64,000 nt of DNA from Inquilinus ginsengisoli_A. GTDB lineage: Bacteria; Pseudomonadota; Alphaproteobacteria; DSM-16000; Inquilinaceae. The position numbers and the translations under genes are program-made. The DNA is taken from contig NZ_JAVDPW010000002.1 of assembly GCF_031453975.1 (NCBI RefSeq), positions 620,001-684,000 on the forward strand. Direction: 5' to 3'. The first letter of the stretch is position 1, and each line of letters opens with the position of its first letter. This document shows positions 8,659 to 17,801 of this stretch, in pieces. The notes below the pieces were generated by a model, which ran no database searches, was not told the origin of the DNA, and saw only the letters and a program-made list of their open reading frames with translations.

Positions 8659-8748
8659 TGTCATGCCACGGCTTGACCGTGGCATCCAGGGGCGGCCAAA
8701 GCGGCTCTCGGTGGCCCCTGGATTGCCCGGTCAAGCCGGGCAATGACA
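8659..8748. repeat. palindromic intergenic repeat, type B, copy 1 (reverse orientation)
   Basis: Consists of two small hairpins joined by a longer pairing. One is ATGCCACGG-CTTGA-CCGTGGCAT and the other is TTGCCCGG-TCAAG-CCGGGCAA. CCAGGGGC and GCCCCTGG pair between them. The orientation is opposite to the copy at 12204. Confidence 0.88.
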
Positions 8749-8925
8749 TTAAAAGTTGAAGCCTGCGCCCCATACCTCGCGGTAACGGTGGTGGGCTGGC
8801 GAGGCCGCCCCTCCCCCCGCCGCGGCCATTCGCGGCTGGCCTGGGAACCTTGTCCCGGCTACGACGGTTCCGGTGCGTCTTCGATCCACGGCCGGCCCGG
8901 CCGCACGCCCAACCGAGGCATGACC

Positions 8926-10602
8926 ATGCAGGTGTTCCCGACCGCCTTCGTCGTGGCCCGCGACCTGAAGCGGCTGCAGCAGATCGTCACCATCCTGCTG
9001 CGCTTCGGCTTCGGCGACCTGGTGCGGCGGCTGGGCCTGCACCGGCTGCTGAAGCAGGCCGGGCTGGCGGCGGAGCCCGCCGCCGGGTCGGCCGCGTCGG
9101 AGGAGGAGAGCCCGGCCCGGCTGCGCCTGGCGATCGAGGCGCTGGGGCCGACCTTCATCAAGCTCGGCCAGATCCTGGCAACGCGCAGCGACCTGCTGGC
9201 GCCGGAGTGGATCGCCGAGCTGGAGAAGCTGCACAGCCGGGTCCCGCCCCTGCCCTACGAGGCGCTGGCGCCGCTGGTCGAGGCTGCGCTGGGCGGCGCG
9301 CCCGACACCCTCTTCGCCCGCTTCGACCGGGCGCCGCTGGCCTCGGGCTCGATCGCCCAGGTCCATCGCGCCGCACTGCTGGATGGCACCGAGGTGGTGG
9401 TGAAGATCCGCCGCCCCGGCCTGCGGCCGATGGTGGAGGCCGATCTGCGCCTGCTGGCCCATGCCACCAAGCTGGCGGAATCCGAGCTGCCGGAGCTGCG
9501 GCGCTATCGCCCCGAGGCGATCACCCGCCACCTCGCCACCGCCATCGGCGAGGAGCTGGACCTGGCCAATGAGGGCCGCAACGCCGAGCAGATCGCCGGC
9601 CAGTTCGAGGACCGGCCGGACATCGTGATCCCGGGCATCCACTGGGACTGGACCAGCGAGGAGGTGCTGGTGCAGGACTTCGTCGACGGCATCCCGCCCA
9701 GCGACGAGCCGGCGCTGGCCGCTGCCGGGCTGGACCGCCGGCGGCTGGCGGCGCGCAGTTCGAACGCCTTCCTGCAGATGATGCTGATCGACGGCGTGTT
9801 CCACGCCGACCCGCATCCCGGCAACGTGCTGTGCCTGGCGGATGACCGCATCGCCTATCTCGATTTCGGCACGGTCGGCCGGCTGTCGGCGCGGCGGCGC
9901 GACCAGCTGGTGACGCTGATGGCGGCGATCGTCGGCGGCAGCGCCGCTGGCCTGCGCGAGGTGCTGCTGGACTGGGCGGGGCAGCCGGACGTCGACGCCC
10001 GGCCGCTGGAGGAGGCCGCCGAGGCCTTCCTGGCCAAGCACACCCGCGGCGCGCTGGGCCAGCTGAAGCTGGGCCTGGCGCTGGCCGATTTCGTGGCCCT
10101 GATGCGCGACCACGATTTGGCCCTGCCGCCCGACCTCGCTTTGGTGTTGAAGGCGCTGATGACCGCCGAGGGCGTGGTGCGCCGGCTGGACCCGGATTTC
10201 GACGTGGTGCGCGAGGTCGAGCCGGTGGTGCGGCGCGCCCTGACCGCGCGCTACGCCCCGGACGCCCTGCTGCAGCGCGCCGGCACCGCGTTCCTGGAGC
10301 TGCACGCGCTGGCCGGCGACGTGCCGGGCATCCTGCGCCGGGTGCTGCGGCGGCTGGAGAAGGGCAGCATCAAGGCCCAGATCGAGATCGGCCGGATCGA
10401 CCGCTTCGGCCGCAGCATCGAGCGCGGGGCGACGCGGATCGCCATCGCCATCGTCACCGCGGCCTTTGTGGTCGGGCTGGCGCCGATCCTGGCCGATGCC
10501 GGGCCGCGCCTGCTCGGCATCCCGGTCTTCGCCCTGCTGGGCGGCCTGATCGTCCTGGCCGGCATCGCCTGGCTGGTGCTGAGCGGCCGGCGGCGGGGCT
10601 AG
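8926..10602 (+). CDS. UbiB/ABC1-family atypical kinase
   Basis: A 558-residue protein of the ABC1/ADCK/UbiB family, which in many bacteria supports ubiquinone biosynthesis. The family-specific KxGQ motif is FIKLGQILATRSDLL. ATP-site elements follow: ASGSIAQVHRA, VVVKIRRPG, FHADPHPGNVL and YLDFGTVG. Two C-terminal membrane segments (about 508-552) are typical of UbiB. The ATG preceded at 7 bases by GAGG was chosen; another ATG 6 bases upstream is too close to that site. No ubi genes lie beside it, so a ubiquinone role rests on the family alone. Confidence 0.87.
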   Translation: MQVFPTAFVVARDLKRLQQIVTILLRFGFGDLVRRLGLHRLLKQAGLAAEPAAGSAASEEESPARLRLAIEALGPTFIKLGQILATRSDLLAPEWIAELEKLHSRVPPLPYEALAPLVEAALGGAPDTLFARFDRAPLASGSIAQVHRAALLDGTEVVVKIRRPGLRPMVEADLRLLAHATKLAESELPELRRYRPEAITRHLATAIGEELDLANEGRNAEQIAGQFEDRPDIVIPGIHWDWTSEEVLVQDFVDGIPPSDEPALAAAGLDRRRLAARSSNAFLQMMLIDGVFHADPHPGNVLCLADDRIAYLDFGTVGRLSARRRDQLVTLMAAIVGGSAAGLREVLLDWAGQPDVDARPLEEAAEAFLAKHTRGALGQLKLGLALADFVALMRDHDLALPPDLALVLKALMTAEGVVRRLDPDFDVVREVEPVVRRALTARYAPDALLQRAGTAFLELHALAGDVPGILRRVLRRLEKGSIKAQIEIGRIDRFGRSIERGATRIAIAIVTAAFVVGLAPILADAGPRLLGIPVFALLGGLIVLAGIAWLVLSGRRRG

Positions 10603-10694
10603 GCGGACGGCGTGGAAAGGTCAGATCAGGCTGTCGTCATCATCGGTCGGGTTCGAGCCGAAGCGGTCACTGTGAGGAGTCTCGGCTAGGGCGT

Positions 10695-11039
10695 TTAACT
10701 ATGGTTGACGGCATACCAGATGAAAACAGTGTAGGCACTGCCCAACGACAAAGCATAAATCGTTGCCCTAACGAAAGCCTGAAGCTTCCAGTCTACGAAT
10801 AGCTTTACCATAAGAAATAACAGCGGATAAATTTGAGGGGCAACGAAAAGGAGCCTTGCTGCGATATGCCTTACCTCGGCCGTATCGTTTGGCCAACTCA
10901 CTGAAACTGAATTAAAGCCACCCACTTCAAAATATATGAAGAACCAAATATATATCATTGAATGGAGAAATAAAAACATCGCAACCGATGGTTCTATTTC
11001 ACTTTCATCGGGCGTTTGATCCATGATTACCGAATCCAC
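10695..11039 (-). CDS. small low-GC membrane protein, unknown function
   Basis: A 114-residue protein with three clear hydrophobic spans: VAMFLFLHSMIYIWFFIYF, LLFVAPQIYPLLFLMVKLFV and IYALSLGSAYTVFIWYAV. I do not recognise the family. Its base composition is far more AT-rich than its neighbours and codon use is correspondingly different, which suggests recent acquisition. A GTG start with AGAAGG 4-5 bases upstream was chosen; an ATG 15 bases downstream is possible. It sits alone between the UbiB-family gene and an acetyltransferase. Confidence 0.6.
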   Translation of the reverse strand: MDSVIMDQTPDESEIEPSVAMFLFLHSMIYIWFFIYFEVGGFNSVSVSWPNDTAEVRHIAARLLFVAPQIYPLLFLMVKLFVDWKLQAFVRATIYALSLGSAYTVFIWYAVNHS

Positions 11040-11118
11040 TTTGCCTTCTTATAGCAATGGTAGAGTGCCTGAACACCCCATGACAAGGTCCGCAAACCGC
11101 CCCCCTGCGGCCCTGTCC

Positions 11119-11676
11119 TCACTCGGCGATCGAGCGAATGACCCGCGCCGGATTGCCTCCGACCAGGCTGTTCGGGGGCACGTCCCGGGTGACCACCGAA
11201 CCCGCCGCGACGACCGCGTTCTCCCCGATCGTCACCCCGCCGATGACGATCGCGCCGGCCGCGATCCAGACATTCCTACCGATTACGATCGGCTTCGCGA
11301 CCACGCTGGCGCGCCGTTGGGACGGTTCGATCGGGTGGCCGGAGGTGATGAGGCTGACATTCGGCCCGATCATCACATCGTCGCCGATGTCGAGCCCGCC
11401 GAGGTCGTAGAAGGTGCAGTTCTGATTGACGAAGACATTGCGCCCGACACGGGTGTCCAGGCCGCCGGTGGCATAGAATGGCGGGATCAGCATAAAGCCG
11501 TCATCCACCGTCCTGCCGATGAGATCGCTGAACAGGGCCCGGACCTGATCGGCGTCGCTGAAGGCCAGGCGGTTGAGGGCGGCGGTGATCGCCATCGCCC
11601 GCTTGACCTCCGCCGTCATCGCCGTCGATTCCGGGGTTCGCCGCGGAATGATCCTGGCGCGATCGTCATTCACCAT
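11119..11676 (-). CDS. sugar O-acetyltransferase, hexapeptide-repeat type
   Basis: A 185-residue protein of the maltose/galactoside O-acetyltransferase (LacA/Maa/NodL) family, which uses acetyl-CoA. The left-handed beta-helix repeats run from about residue 65 (VNQNCTFYDLGGLDIGDDVMIG). The catalytic His lies in LITSGHPIEP and the end NSLVGGNPARVIR is characteristic. The start at MVNDDRARI has AAGGA 9 bases upstream. The acceptor is unknown. Confidence 0.88.
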   Translation of the reverse strand: MVNDDRARIIPRRTPESTAMTAEVKRAMAITAALNRLAFSDADQVRALFSDLIGRTVDDGFMLIPPFYATGGLDTRVGRNVFVNQNCTFYDLGGLDIGDDVMIGPNVSLITSGHPIEPSQRRASVVAKPIVIGRNVWIAAGAIVIGGVTIGENAVVAAGSVVTRDVPPNSLVGGNPARVIRSIAE

Positions 11677-11818
11677 GCGTTGTCGTCCTTCCGGCGCGCC
11701 GAGAGTCGCGGAGTATAGCCATAGGGTGGAAGGGTCGGAATCGGCCCCTTGCGGACGCTTGAAATCCGCCACACCGTCTCCGGATCAGGGCTGCGAGGCC
11801 TGCTCAGGGAGGACGCCC

Positions 11819-12175
11819 ATGATCGAAGCCTCATGCCACTGCGGCGCCGTCCGCCTGGAGATCGATGCCGCCCCGGCCGAGGTGACGGATTGCAACTGCT
11901 CGATCTGCCGGCGCTATGGCGTCCTGTGGGCCTATTACGCGCCGAGGCAGGTCCGCCGCATGCCGGGCGGCAGGACCGACATCTACATGTGGGACGACCG
12001 GTCGCTGGAGTTCCACCGCTGCGCCGTCTGCGGCTGCGTCACCCATTGGGCCGCGGTCGACCCGGCCCGCGACAGGATGGGCGTCAACGCCCGGCTGATG
12101 GACCCGGCGGTGCTGGCCCGCGCCCGGCTGCGGCGCCTGGATGGCGCGGTCACCGAGCGCTACGTCGACGAGTGA
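11819..12175 (+). CDS. GFA-family (glutathione-dependent formaldehyde-activating enzyme-like) protein
   Basis: A 118-residue zinc-binding protein of the GFA family. Cys motifs are visible as CHCGAVRLE, CNCSICRRYG and CAVCGCVTHW, giving the zinc ligands expected. Family members are annotated as S-hydroxymethylglutathione synthases, but most have not been tested and may do something else. An AGGGAGGA site lies about 6 bases before the ATG. It converges on tatC across a type B repeat. Confidence 0.87.
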   Translation: MIEASCHCGAVRLEIDAAPAEVTDCNCSICRRYGVLWAYYAPRQVRRMPGGRTDIYMWDDRSLEFHRCAVCGCVTHWAAVDPARDRMGVNARLMDPAVLARARLRRLDGAVTERYVDE

Positions 12176-12203
12176 TGCGAGGCTCCCCGGCCTTCTCTCT
12201 TTA

Positions 12204-12292
12204 GTCATTGCCCGGCTTGACCGGGCAATCCAGGGGCCACCGGGAGCCGCTCTAGCCGCCCCTGGATGCCACGGTCAAGCCGTGGAATGACA
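12204..12292. repeat. palindromic intergenic repeat, type B, copy 2
   Basis: Forward-orientation copy between two convergent genes: TTGCCCGG-CTTGA-CCGGGCAA, then AGGGGCC and GGCCGCCCCT, then CCACGG-TCAAG-CCGTGG. It may act as a two-way transcription end, but there is no T-run. Confidence 0.88.
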
Positions 12293-12316
12293 ATAAGGAG
12301 GGTAGGCGCCGCGCCC

Positions 12317-13150
12317 CTAAGCCGGCGTCTCCGGGTCGTCGGCGCGGGCGTCTTCGGCGTCGGCTTCGGCCTGGCGCTTGGCGCGGGTGCGCTCGATCCG
12401 GCCGCCGATGAAGATCGCGATCTCGTAGAGCAGCAGCATCGGCACCGCGAGGCTGATCTGGCTGATCGCGTCCGGCGGGGTCAGGACCGCGGCGACGATG
12501 AAGACGATGACGATGGCGTAGCGGCGCTTGGCCTTCAGCGTGGCGACGCTGAGGATGCCGACGCGCACCAGCAGCGTCAGCAGCACCGGCAGCTGGAAGG
12601 CGATGCCGAAGGCCAGCAAGAGCCGCATGACGATGTCGAGATATTCCCCGACCCGGCCCTCGAACCGGATGTCCAGGCCGCCATCGGGCTGGGCGCCCAG
12701 GATCTGGAAGGACAGGAAGAACTTCCAGGCCAGCGGGAAGACGAGGTAGTACACCACTACCCCGCCCAGCACGAACATCACCGGGCTGAACAGCAGGAAC
12801 GGCAGGAACGCGTTGCGCTCGTTGCGGTACAGCCCCGGCGCGATGAACAGCCACAGCTGGCTGGCGATGATCGGGAAGGCCAGGCAGATGCCGCCCCACA
12901 GGCCGATCTTGATGTAGGTAAAGAACACCTCGGTCAGGCCGGTGTACTGCAGCGACCGGGCGGACCCCGGCGGCAGCGCGTTGGCCAGCGGCTGGGTCAG
13001 GAAGATGTAGATCGTGTCGGCAAAGTGGTAGCACACCAGGAAGCCGACCAGCGTGGACACCACCGCGTAGATCAGCCGGGTGCGCAGCTCCAGCAGATGG
13101 TCCATCAAGGGCATCTGCTTGTCTTCGATCTCCTTGTCGGACGTCGCCAT
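12317..13150 (-). CDS. tatC: Sec-independent protein translocase TatC
   Basis: A 277-residue, six-span inner-membrane receptor for twin-arginine signal peptides. The start region KQMPLMDHLLELRTRLIYA contains the conserved HLxELRxRL. Other family marks are FFTYIKIGLWGGICLAFP and FQLPVLLTLLVRVGIL. It lies 4 bases after tatB. A twin-arginine signal is seen on the sugar-binding protein at 47831-48925, a possible client. Confidence 0.97.
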   Translation of the reverse strand: MATSDKEIEDKQMPLMDHLLELRTRLIYAVVSTLVGFLVCYHFADTIYIFLTQPLANALPPGSARSLQYTGLTEVFFTYIKIGLWGGICLAFPIIASQLWLFIAPGLYRNERNAFLPFLLFSPVMFVLGGVVVYYLVFPLAWKFFLSFQILGAQPDGGLDIRFEGRVGEYLDIVMRLLLAFGIAFQLPVLLTLLVRVGILSVATLKAKRRYAIVIVFIVAAVLTPPDAISQISLAVPMLLLYEIAIFIGGRIERTRAKRQAEADAEDARADDPETPA

Positions 13151-13154
13151 CGGA

Positions 13155-13682
13155 TCAGCTCGTGCGGTCGGGCAAGGATTGGGCGGGCGAAGACGGAGGC
13201 GGCACCGCCGGCTCCACCACGGCGGGCGTTGGGATCGGGTGGGCCAGGGCGTCGGCGTGGGCTTCCGGCTCGGCGGGCTTCGGGCCCTCCACCGGCTGCG
13301 GCTCGGCCGATGCCTGGCCGTTGGTCGAGCCAGGACCCGGCGCGGCCTTGTCGGTCTGGGCCAGCGGGGTGGTCAGTTCCGCCGGCGGCTCGAGCGCCTT
13401 GCGGATGTCCTTCACCGGGTCCAGCACCGAATTGACGTGCTCGGCCATCTGGCCGCGGATGTCGAGTTGCTTGCCGGCGTCCTGGACGGTCTTGCGCACC
13501 TCTTCCAGCTCAGCCTGGCGCACGATGTCGTCGACATGGCGCTGGAAGTCGCTGGTGATGCGGCGGGCATGCCGCGTCCATTTGCCGAGCTGGTACAGCG
13601 CGCGCGGCAAGTCCTTCGGGCCGAGCACCACGAGTGCCACGACCACGATGATCATTAGCTCCGACCAGTCGAAACCGAACAT
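13155..13682 (-). CDS. tatB: Sec-independent protein translocase TatB
   Basis: A 175-residue protein with one N-terminal span (LMIIVVVALVVLGPKDLP) followed by an amphipathic helix (LYQLGKWTRHARRITSDFQ). This is the TatB pattern, including the Glu in the N-terminal DWSELM and the GP at the hinge. A Pro/Ala-rich tail follows. The ATG was taken; a GTG one codon earlier is also possible. It is cotranscribed with tatA and tatC, 182 bases after tatA. Confidence 0.93.
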   Translation of the reverse strand: MFGFDWSELMIIVVVALVVLGPKDLPRALYQLGKWTRHARRITSDFQRHVDDIVRQAELEEVRKTVQDAGKQLDIRGQMAEHVNSVLDPVKDIRKALEPPAELTTPLAQTDKAAPGPGSTNGQASAEPQPVEGPKPAEPEAHADALAHPIPTPAVVEPAVPPPSSPAQSLPDRTS

Positions 13683-13864
13683 CACATCCGTCCATCACGC
13701 CCCGCCGCCGGAATGGGGCGCGGTTCCGGGCCTGGTGGTCCGGCCCTGGCGGAGTGTACCCATCCCCCAAGGCCGGACAAACCACAAGCTTTCAAGTGCG
13801 GATCCCCGCCGATCAAGCGCCGGGGTGCCGGGCGCCGGACTGCCGGCCGCCGGATCCGCCGGGA

Positions 13865-14101
13865 CTACTGGCGATCGACCGTCGACCGGTTCTGGTTCCC
13901 GGTGGTGTCGCCGTCGACGCGCGGCAGCACGTCCGGCTGCCCTTCGGCGGTCCCGCCGGTCTTGGGATCGTCCTGCAGACCCGACTTGAAGTTCTTGATA
14001 CCCTTGGCCAGGTCGCCCATCGCCCGCGGCAGCCGGTTCCCGAAGATCAACAGGACGACCACCAGAACGATCAACCAATGCCAAATACTCAAACCGCCCA
14101 T
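13865..14101 (-). CDS. tatA: Sec-independent protein translocase TatA
   Basis: A 78-residue pore-forming subunit. The start MGGLSIWHWLIVLVVVLLIFG and the hinge GNRLPRAMGDLAKGIKNFKSG are standard for TatA. GGAGG lies 8 bases before the ATG. It follows scpB with a 149-base gap and leads tatA-tatB-tatC. Confidence 0.96.
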   Translation of the reverse strand: MGGLSIWHWLIVLVVVLLIFGNRLPRAMGDLAKGIKNFKSGLQDDPKTGGTAEGQPDVLPRVDGDTTGNQNRSTVDRQ

Positions 14102-14250
14102 AAACTTTCCTCCAGCCCCAAGGCGGGCGGATCATCGCAGAAAGGTTCCGCCACCGCAATGCCGGGGGACGAGGCGAATCGGCGCAGAAATCCTACGGTT
14201 TGATGGCAGCCGGACGGGGCGTCGTGCCCCACCCTGCCCGCCCCGCCGGG

Positions 14251-14856
14251 CTAGTCGCGGTCGTCCCCGGCCGGCTCCGGCTCGCTGTCCTCCGACAGGC
14301 TGCCGCCGGGCAGCACGGTCATGGCCGGGCGGGCGTCGAGCAGGCCGGAGGCCTTGAGGTCGTCCAGCCCGGGCAGGTCGGCGATGCCGGCGAGGCCGAA
14401 ATGGTCGAGGAAGGCCGGGGTGGTCACCCAGGTCAGCGGCCGCCCCGGCGCCTGGCGGCGCTTGCCCGGCGCGATCCACCCGGCCTCGAGCAGCGTGTCC
14501 AGCGTGCCCTTGCTGGTCGCGACGGCACGCACCGCCTCGATCTCCGGCCGCGTCACCGGCTGGTGGTAGGCGATGATCGCCAGGGTCTCCAGCGCCGCCC
14601 GCGACATGCGGCGGACGACATGGCCGGCGTCGCGGATCAGCGGCGCGAGGTCGAGCGCGGTGCGGAAGGCCCAGCCGCCGGCCACCGGCATCAGGGTGAC
14701 GCCCCGCCCCTGGTACTGCGCCGCCAGGGTGTCGATCAGCTCCGGCACGTCGGCGCCCTCGGGCAGGCGCTCGGCGATGGCGGCCTCGGTCAGCGGGGTC
14801 GGCGAGGCGAACAGCAGCGCCTCGACCAGGCGCAGGGCTTGGCTCGGTTCGGTCAT
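14251..14856 (-). CDS. scpB: segregation and condensation protein B
   Basis: A 201-residue winged-helix protein that forms the chromosome condensin-like complex with Smc and ScpA. The N-terminal LRLVEALLFASPTPLTEAAIAERLP and the central LETLAIIAYHQPVTRPEIEAVR are signatures. Its ATG overlaps the scpA stop (ATGA), so translation is probably coupled. A Pro/Glu/Asp-rich tail extends past the second winged helix. Confidence 0.95.
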   Translation of the reverse strand: MTEPSQALRLVEALLFASPTPLTEAAIAERLPEGADVPELIDTLAAQYQGRGVTLMPVAGGWAFRTALDLAPLIRDAGHVVRRMSRAALETLAIIAYHQPVTRPEIEAVRAVATSKGTLDTLLEAGWIAPGKRRQAPGRPLTWVTTPAFLDHFGLAGIADLPGLDDLKASGLLDARPAMTVLPGGSLSEDSEPEPAGDDRD

Positions 14857-15659
14857 TCTTCCGGGACCTGGCCTTCCAGGGGCTGGGATTTGAGCCAGAT
14901 CGGGCCGAACAGCCCGTCCTGGCGGATCGCCAGGCGGCCGGACTTGGCCAGTTCCAGCGTGGCGACGAAGGTGGCGGCCAGCGCCGAGCGGCGGACCAGC
15001 GGGCTGCCGGTCATCGGCGGCAGGAATGCGGCCAGGGTGGTCCAGTTGGGGAAGCGGCCGAGCATGGCCACCAGCCGCTCCAGCGCCTGTTCCGGCGAAT
15101 GCAGCTCCGACGCCTCGATCCGCAGGCCGCCCTCGGCCGCCGCCTTGGCGCGGTGGTGGTCGGCATAGGCCTTGAGCAGGTCGTACAGCGACACCGCCCA
15201 GACCGAGGTCACCATCGGCTCGTCATCCTCGGCGGCGCCGCGGGCGAACCGGTCGTGGCCGAGCTGCGGCCGGGCCATCAGCCCCAGCCCGGCCTCGCGC
15301 ATCGCGTTCAGGCGGCGCAGCTGGAAGGCCAGCGCCTCGGCCAGCTCCGCCCCGCTCGGCTCGTCGTCGCCCGGCGGCACCGGCAGCAGCAGGCGCGACT
15401 TGAGATAGGCCAGCCAGGCCGCCATCACCAGGTAATGGGCCGCGAGCTCCAGCGACAGGCGCCGGGCGTGTTCGACGAAGGCGAGGTACTGGTTGGCCAG
15501 CGCCAGGATCGAGATCTGGGTCAGGTCGACCTTCTGCTCGCGCGCCTGTTCGAGCAGCAGGTCGATCGGCCCTTCATAGGATTCGAATTTGAGAATGAAG
15601 GCGGCATCGTCCCGGTCCGTCACCGGCGGCGTCTCGACCTTCGACCAGTCTTCCAGCAT
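14853..15659 (-). CDS. scpA: segregation and condensation protein A
   Basis: A 268-residue kleisin subunit of the Smc-ScpAB complex. The N-terminal FESYEGPIDLLLEQAREQKVDL and the following YLVMAAWLAYLKSRLLLP are typical. The C-terminal part (FVATLELAKSGRLAIRQDGLFGPIWL) is the Smc-head-binding winged helix. It overlaps scpB by 4 bases and follows nagZ by 43 bases. Confidence 0.95.
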   Translation of the reverse strand: MLEDWSKVETPPVTDRDDAAFILKFESYEGPIDLLLEQAREQKVDLTQISILALANQYLAFVEHARRLSLELAAHYLVMAAWLAYLKSRLLLPVPPGDDEPSGAELAEALAFQLRRLNAMREAGLGLMARPQLGHDRFARGAAEDDEPMVTSVWAVSLYDLLKAYADHHRAKAAAEGGLRIEASELHSPEQALERLVAMLGRFPNWTTLAAFLPPMTGSPLVRRSALAATFVATLELAKSGRLAIRQDGLFGPIWLKSQPLEGQVPEE

Positions 15660-15702
15660 GGGCGAAGTGTCGCTGGCCGGGCCTGCCGGCGCAACCCGGA
15701 TC

Positions 15703-16722
15703 TCAGGCAGAAGGAAGACGCCCCAGCGCCTCGCCGACCAGATCGAGATAATCGGCCACCGGGCGGTCGCTGGCCGGCCGCCGCAGCGCCTCGGCCCGGG
15801 CGATCCGGGCCGCGGCCTGGGGGCCGATCGCCAGCACCACCGCCGCGATCGCCCGCATCTCCGCCAGGTCGCCGTTGCAGTGCAAGGCGAGGTCGCAGCC
15901 CGCCGCCAGCGCCCGCCGCGCCCGCTCCGGCAGCGGCCCGGCCAGGGCGCCCATCGACAGGTCGTCGCTGCACAGCACGCCGTCGAAGCCGATGCGGCCG
16001 CGCACCGCGTCGCGGATCGCGGTCGGCGACTGGGTCACCGGATGGTCCGGGTCGAGCGCGGTGAAGACGAGGTGCCCGGTCATGCCCCAGGGCAGGTCGG
16101 CCAGCGCCCGGAACGGCGCGAAATCGGTGCGCTCCAACGTGTCGAGATCGGCCTCGACCAGCGGCAGGGCGACATGGCTGTCGACCCGCGACCGGCCGTG
16201 GCCGGGCAGGTGCTTGATCACCGGCATGGCGCCGCCGTCGAGGAAGCCCTCCGCCGCGGCGCGGCCCAGCCGGGCGACCAGGCCGGGGTCGCCCGAGAAG
16301 GCGCGGTCGCCGACCACGGTGCGGTCGGCCCCCGGCAGGTCGAGGTCGAGCACCGGCGCCGCGACCACGTCGATGCCGGCGGCGCCGACGGTCAGGGCGA
16401 TCGCGGTGGCGTTGGCCCGCACCGCCGCCTCGGCCGCGGCCGGGTCGATCGCGGCCAGGGCGCCGAATCGGCCGGCCGCCGGAAAGGCCGGCCAATGCGG
16501 CGGCCGCAGCCGGGCCACCCGTCCGCCCTCCTGGTCGATCATCACGGGCGCGGCGCGGCCGACCGCGTCGCGCAGGTCGGCGACCAGCGTCGCCAACTGG
16601 GCCGGCGTGTCGCAGTTGCGGCGGAACAAGATGAAGCCGAGCGGGTCGGAGTCGCGGAAGAAGCCGCGCTCCTCGGCGCTCAGGACGGTGCCGGCGCAGC
16701 CGAATAGGATCGCCTTGGACAT
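15703..16722 (-). CDS. nagZ: beta-N-acetylhexosaminidase NagZ
   Basis: A 339-residue glycoside hydrolase family 3 enzyme that removes N-acetylglucosamine from cell-wall recycling intermediates in the cytoplasm. Family motifs include PVMIDQEGGRVARL, the KHLPGHG loop with the catalytic His, and GVLCSDDLSMGAL with the nucleophile Asp. It starts 16 bases after the SPOR gene and leads into scpA-scpB. Confidence 0.95.
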   Translation of the reverse strand: MSKAILFGCAGTVLSAEERGFFRDSDPLGFILFRRNCDTPAQLATLVADLRDAVGRAAPVMIDQEGGRVARLRPPHWPAFPAAGRFGALAAIDPAAAEAAVRANATAIALTVGAAGIDVVAAPVLDLDLPGADRTVVGDRAFSGDPGLVARLGRAAAEGFLDGGAMPVIKHLPGHGRSRVDSHVALPLVEADLDTLERTDFAPFRALADLPWGMTGHLVFTALDPDHPVTQSPTAIRDAVRGRIGFDGVLCSDDLSMGALAGPLPERARRALAAGCDLALHCNGDLAEMRAIAAVVLAIGPQAAARIARAEALRRPASDRPVADYLDLVGEALGRLPSA

Positions 16723-16738
16723 GGGTCGGAAACCGGGA

Positions 16739-17785
16739 TCAGCGGGGAACGACGAGGCAGCCGGTCTTCTCGCTGGCCAGCGCCTCGCACAGCCGCGTCG
16801 CCGCGGCCTGGTCGAGCGGCACGGCCTGGACGCGGTAGCCCAGCCGGGCCGAGGCCGAGACCTGGGGCGCCGCCAGCTGCAGCGCGCCGAACAGCGCGGG
16901 GAAGCGGCGCTGGAACCGAGCCCATTCCGCCTGCGCCTCTTCCGGCGTGGCGACGGCCGCGATCTGGGCCGCGAAGCTGCCGCCGGGCACGGCGACGATG
17001 TTGGGCAGCGCTGGTGCCGCGACGGGAGTCGCCGGCGTCGCCAGGGCGGCGACCTGCATCGGCGCGCCCTGGTCCGGATCGATCCAGCCCTGGGCCCCGC
17101 CGCCCTGCCCGTTCAGCAGCGCGGCGATCGGGTCGGCGGCGGCCGGTGCGGCTGCAGGGGCCGCCGCCGGCGCCTGGGCCGCAACATCGGGAGCGGCAGG
17201 GGCCGGAGCGGCCGCCGGCGCTTCGGCCGGGGCCGGCTGGGCCGCGACAGGGTCGACGACCGGCGCCGGGGCCGCGACCGGCCCGGCGGCCTCGCCCGGC
17301 CGCGCCAGCAGGATCTCGAGCACGCCGGCCCCGGCAGACGCCGCGGGCAGCGGCAGGCGCCAGCCGCGCTGGTCGGCGGCGCCGACCGCGGGCCGCGGGA
17401 TCGGCTGTTCCGGCGGCGGCAGCACGCTGGCGACGGTCAGCGGCGCCTGCTTGCGGCCGAGGTCCTGCAGCACCAGGCGGTCCTGGTTGGGGATGTCGAT
17501 GCCGCCCGGCTGTTCCGGCCGGGTGCGGAATTCGGTGCGGTCGGCGCGGATGATCGGCACCCCGCCTTCGAGCGTGACCGTGGTGTTGGTGGTGTAGGAG
17601 GAGATCAGGATTCCGGCGAACAGGATGACCACGACCAGGACGAAGCCCACCGTGGCGATGCGGCCCCAGGGCAGTGTCGCCTGGACCGGCCGGAGCTGGA
17701 CCGTGGCGGTGGCCGGCAGAGCATGGGGTGCTTCCTGCCAGGTTCCGTCCGGTCCGAGTCGGATCTGCGTGGCGGTGTCGACCAT
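16739..17785 (-). CDS. SPOR-domain membrane protein
   Basis: A 348-residue bitopic protein: cytoplasmic N-terminus (1-42), one span (about 43-65, ATVGFVLVVVILFAGILIS), a long Ala/Pro-rich periplasmic linker, and a C-terminal SPOR domain (about 270-348, ending LASEKTGCLVVPR). SPOR domains bind denuded peptidoglycan at the division septum. It heads the SPOR-nagZ-scpAB-tatABC block. In many alphaproteobacteria argS lies between dgt and this gene, but here it does not. An inverted repeat 17 bases upstream may regulate it. Confidence 0.87.
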   Translation of the reverse strand: MVDTATQIRLGPDGTWQEAPHALPATATVQLRPVQATLPWGRIATVGFVLVVVILFAGILISSYTTNTTVTLEGGVPIIRADRTEFRTRPEQPGGIDIPNQDRLVLQDLGRKQAPLTVASVLPPPEQPIPRPAVGAADQRGWRLPLPAASAGAGVLEILLARPGEAAGPVAAPAPVVDPVAAQPAPAEAPAAAPAPAAPDVAAQAPAAAPAAAPAAADPIAALLNGQGGGAQGWIDPDQGAPMQVAALATPATPVAAPALPNIVAVPGGSFAAQIAAVATPEEAQAEWARFQRRFPALFGALQLAAPQVSASARLGYRVQAVPLDQAAATRLCEALASEKTGCLVVPR

Positions 17786-17801
17786 CCCCTTCCCCTCAAC
17801 T

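Noticed and set aside
10695..11039. Prophage or insertion-sequence origin of the low-GC gene
   Set aside because: No integrase, transposase, terminal repeats or target duplication can be seen around it.
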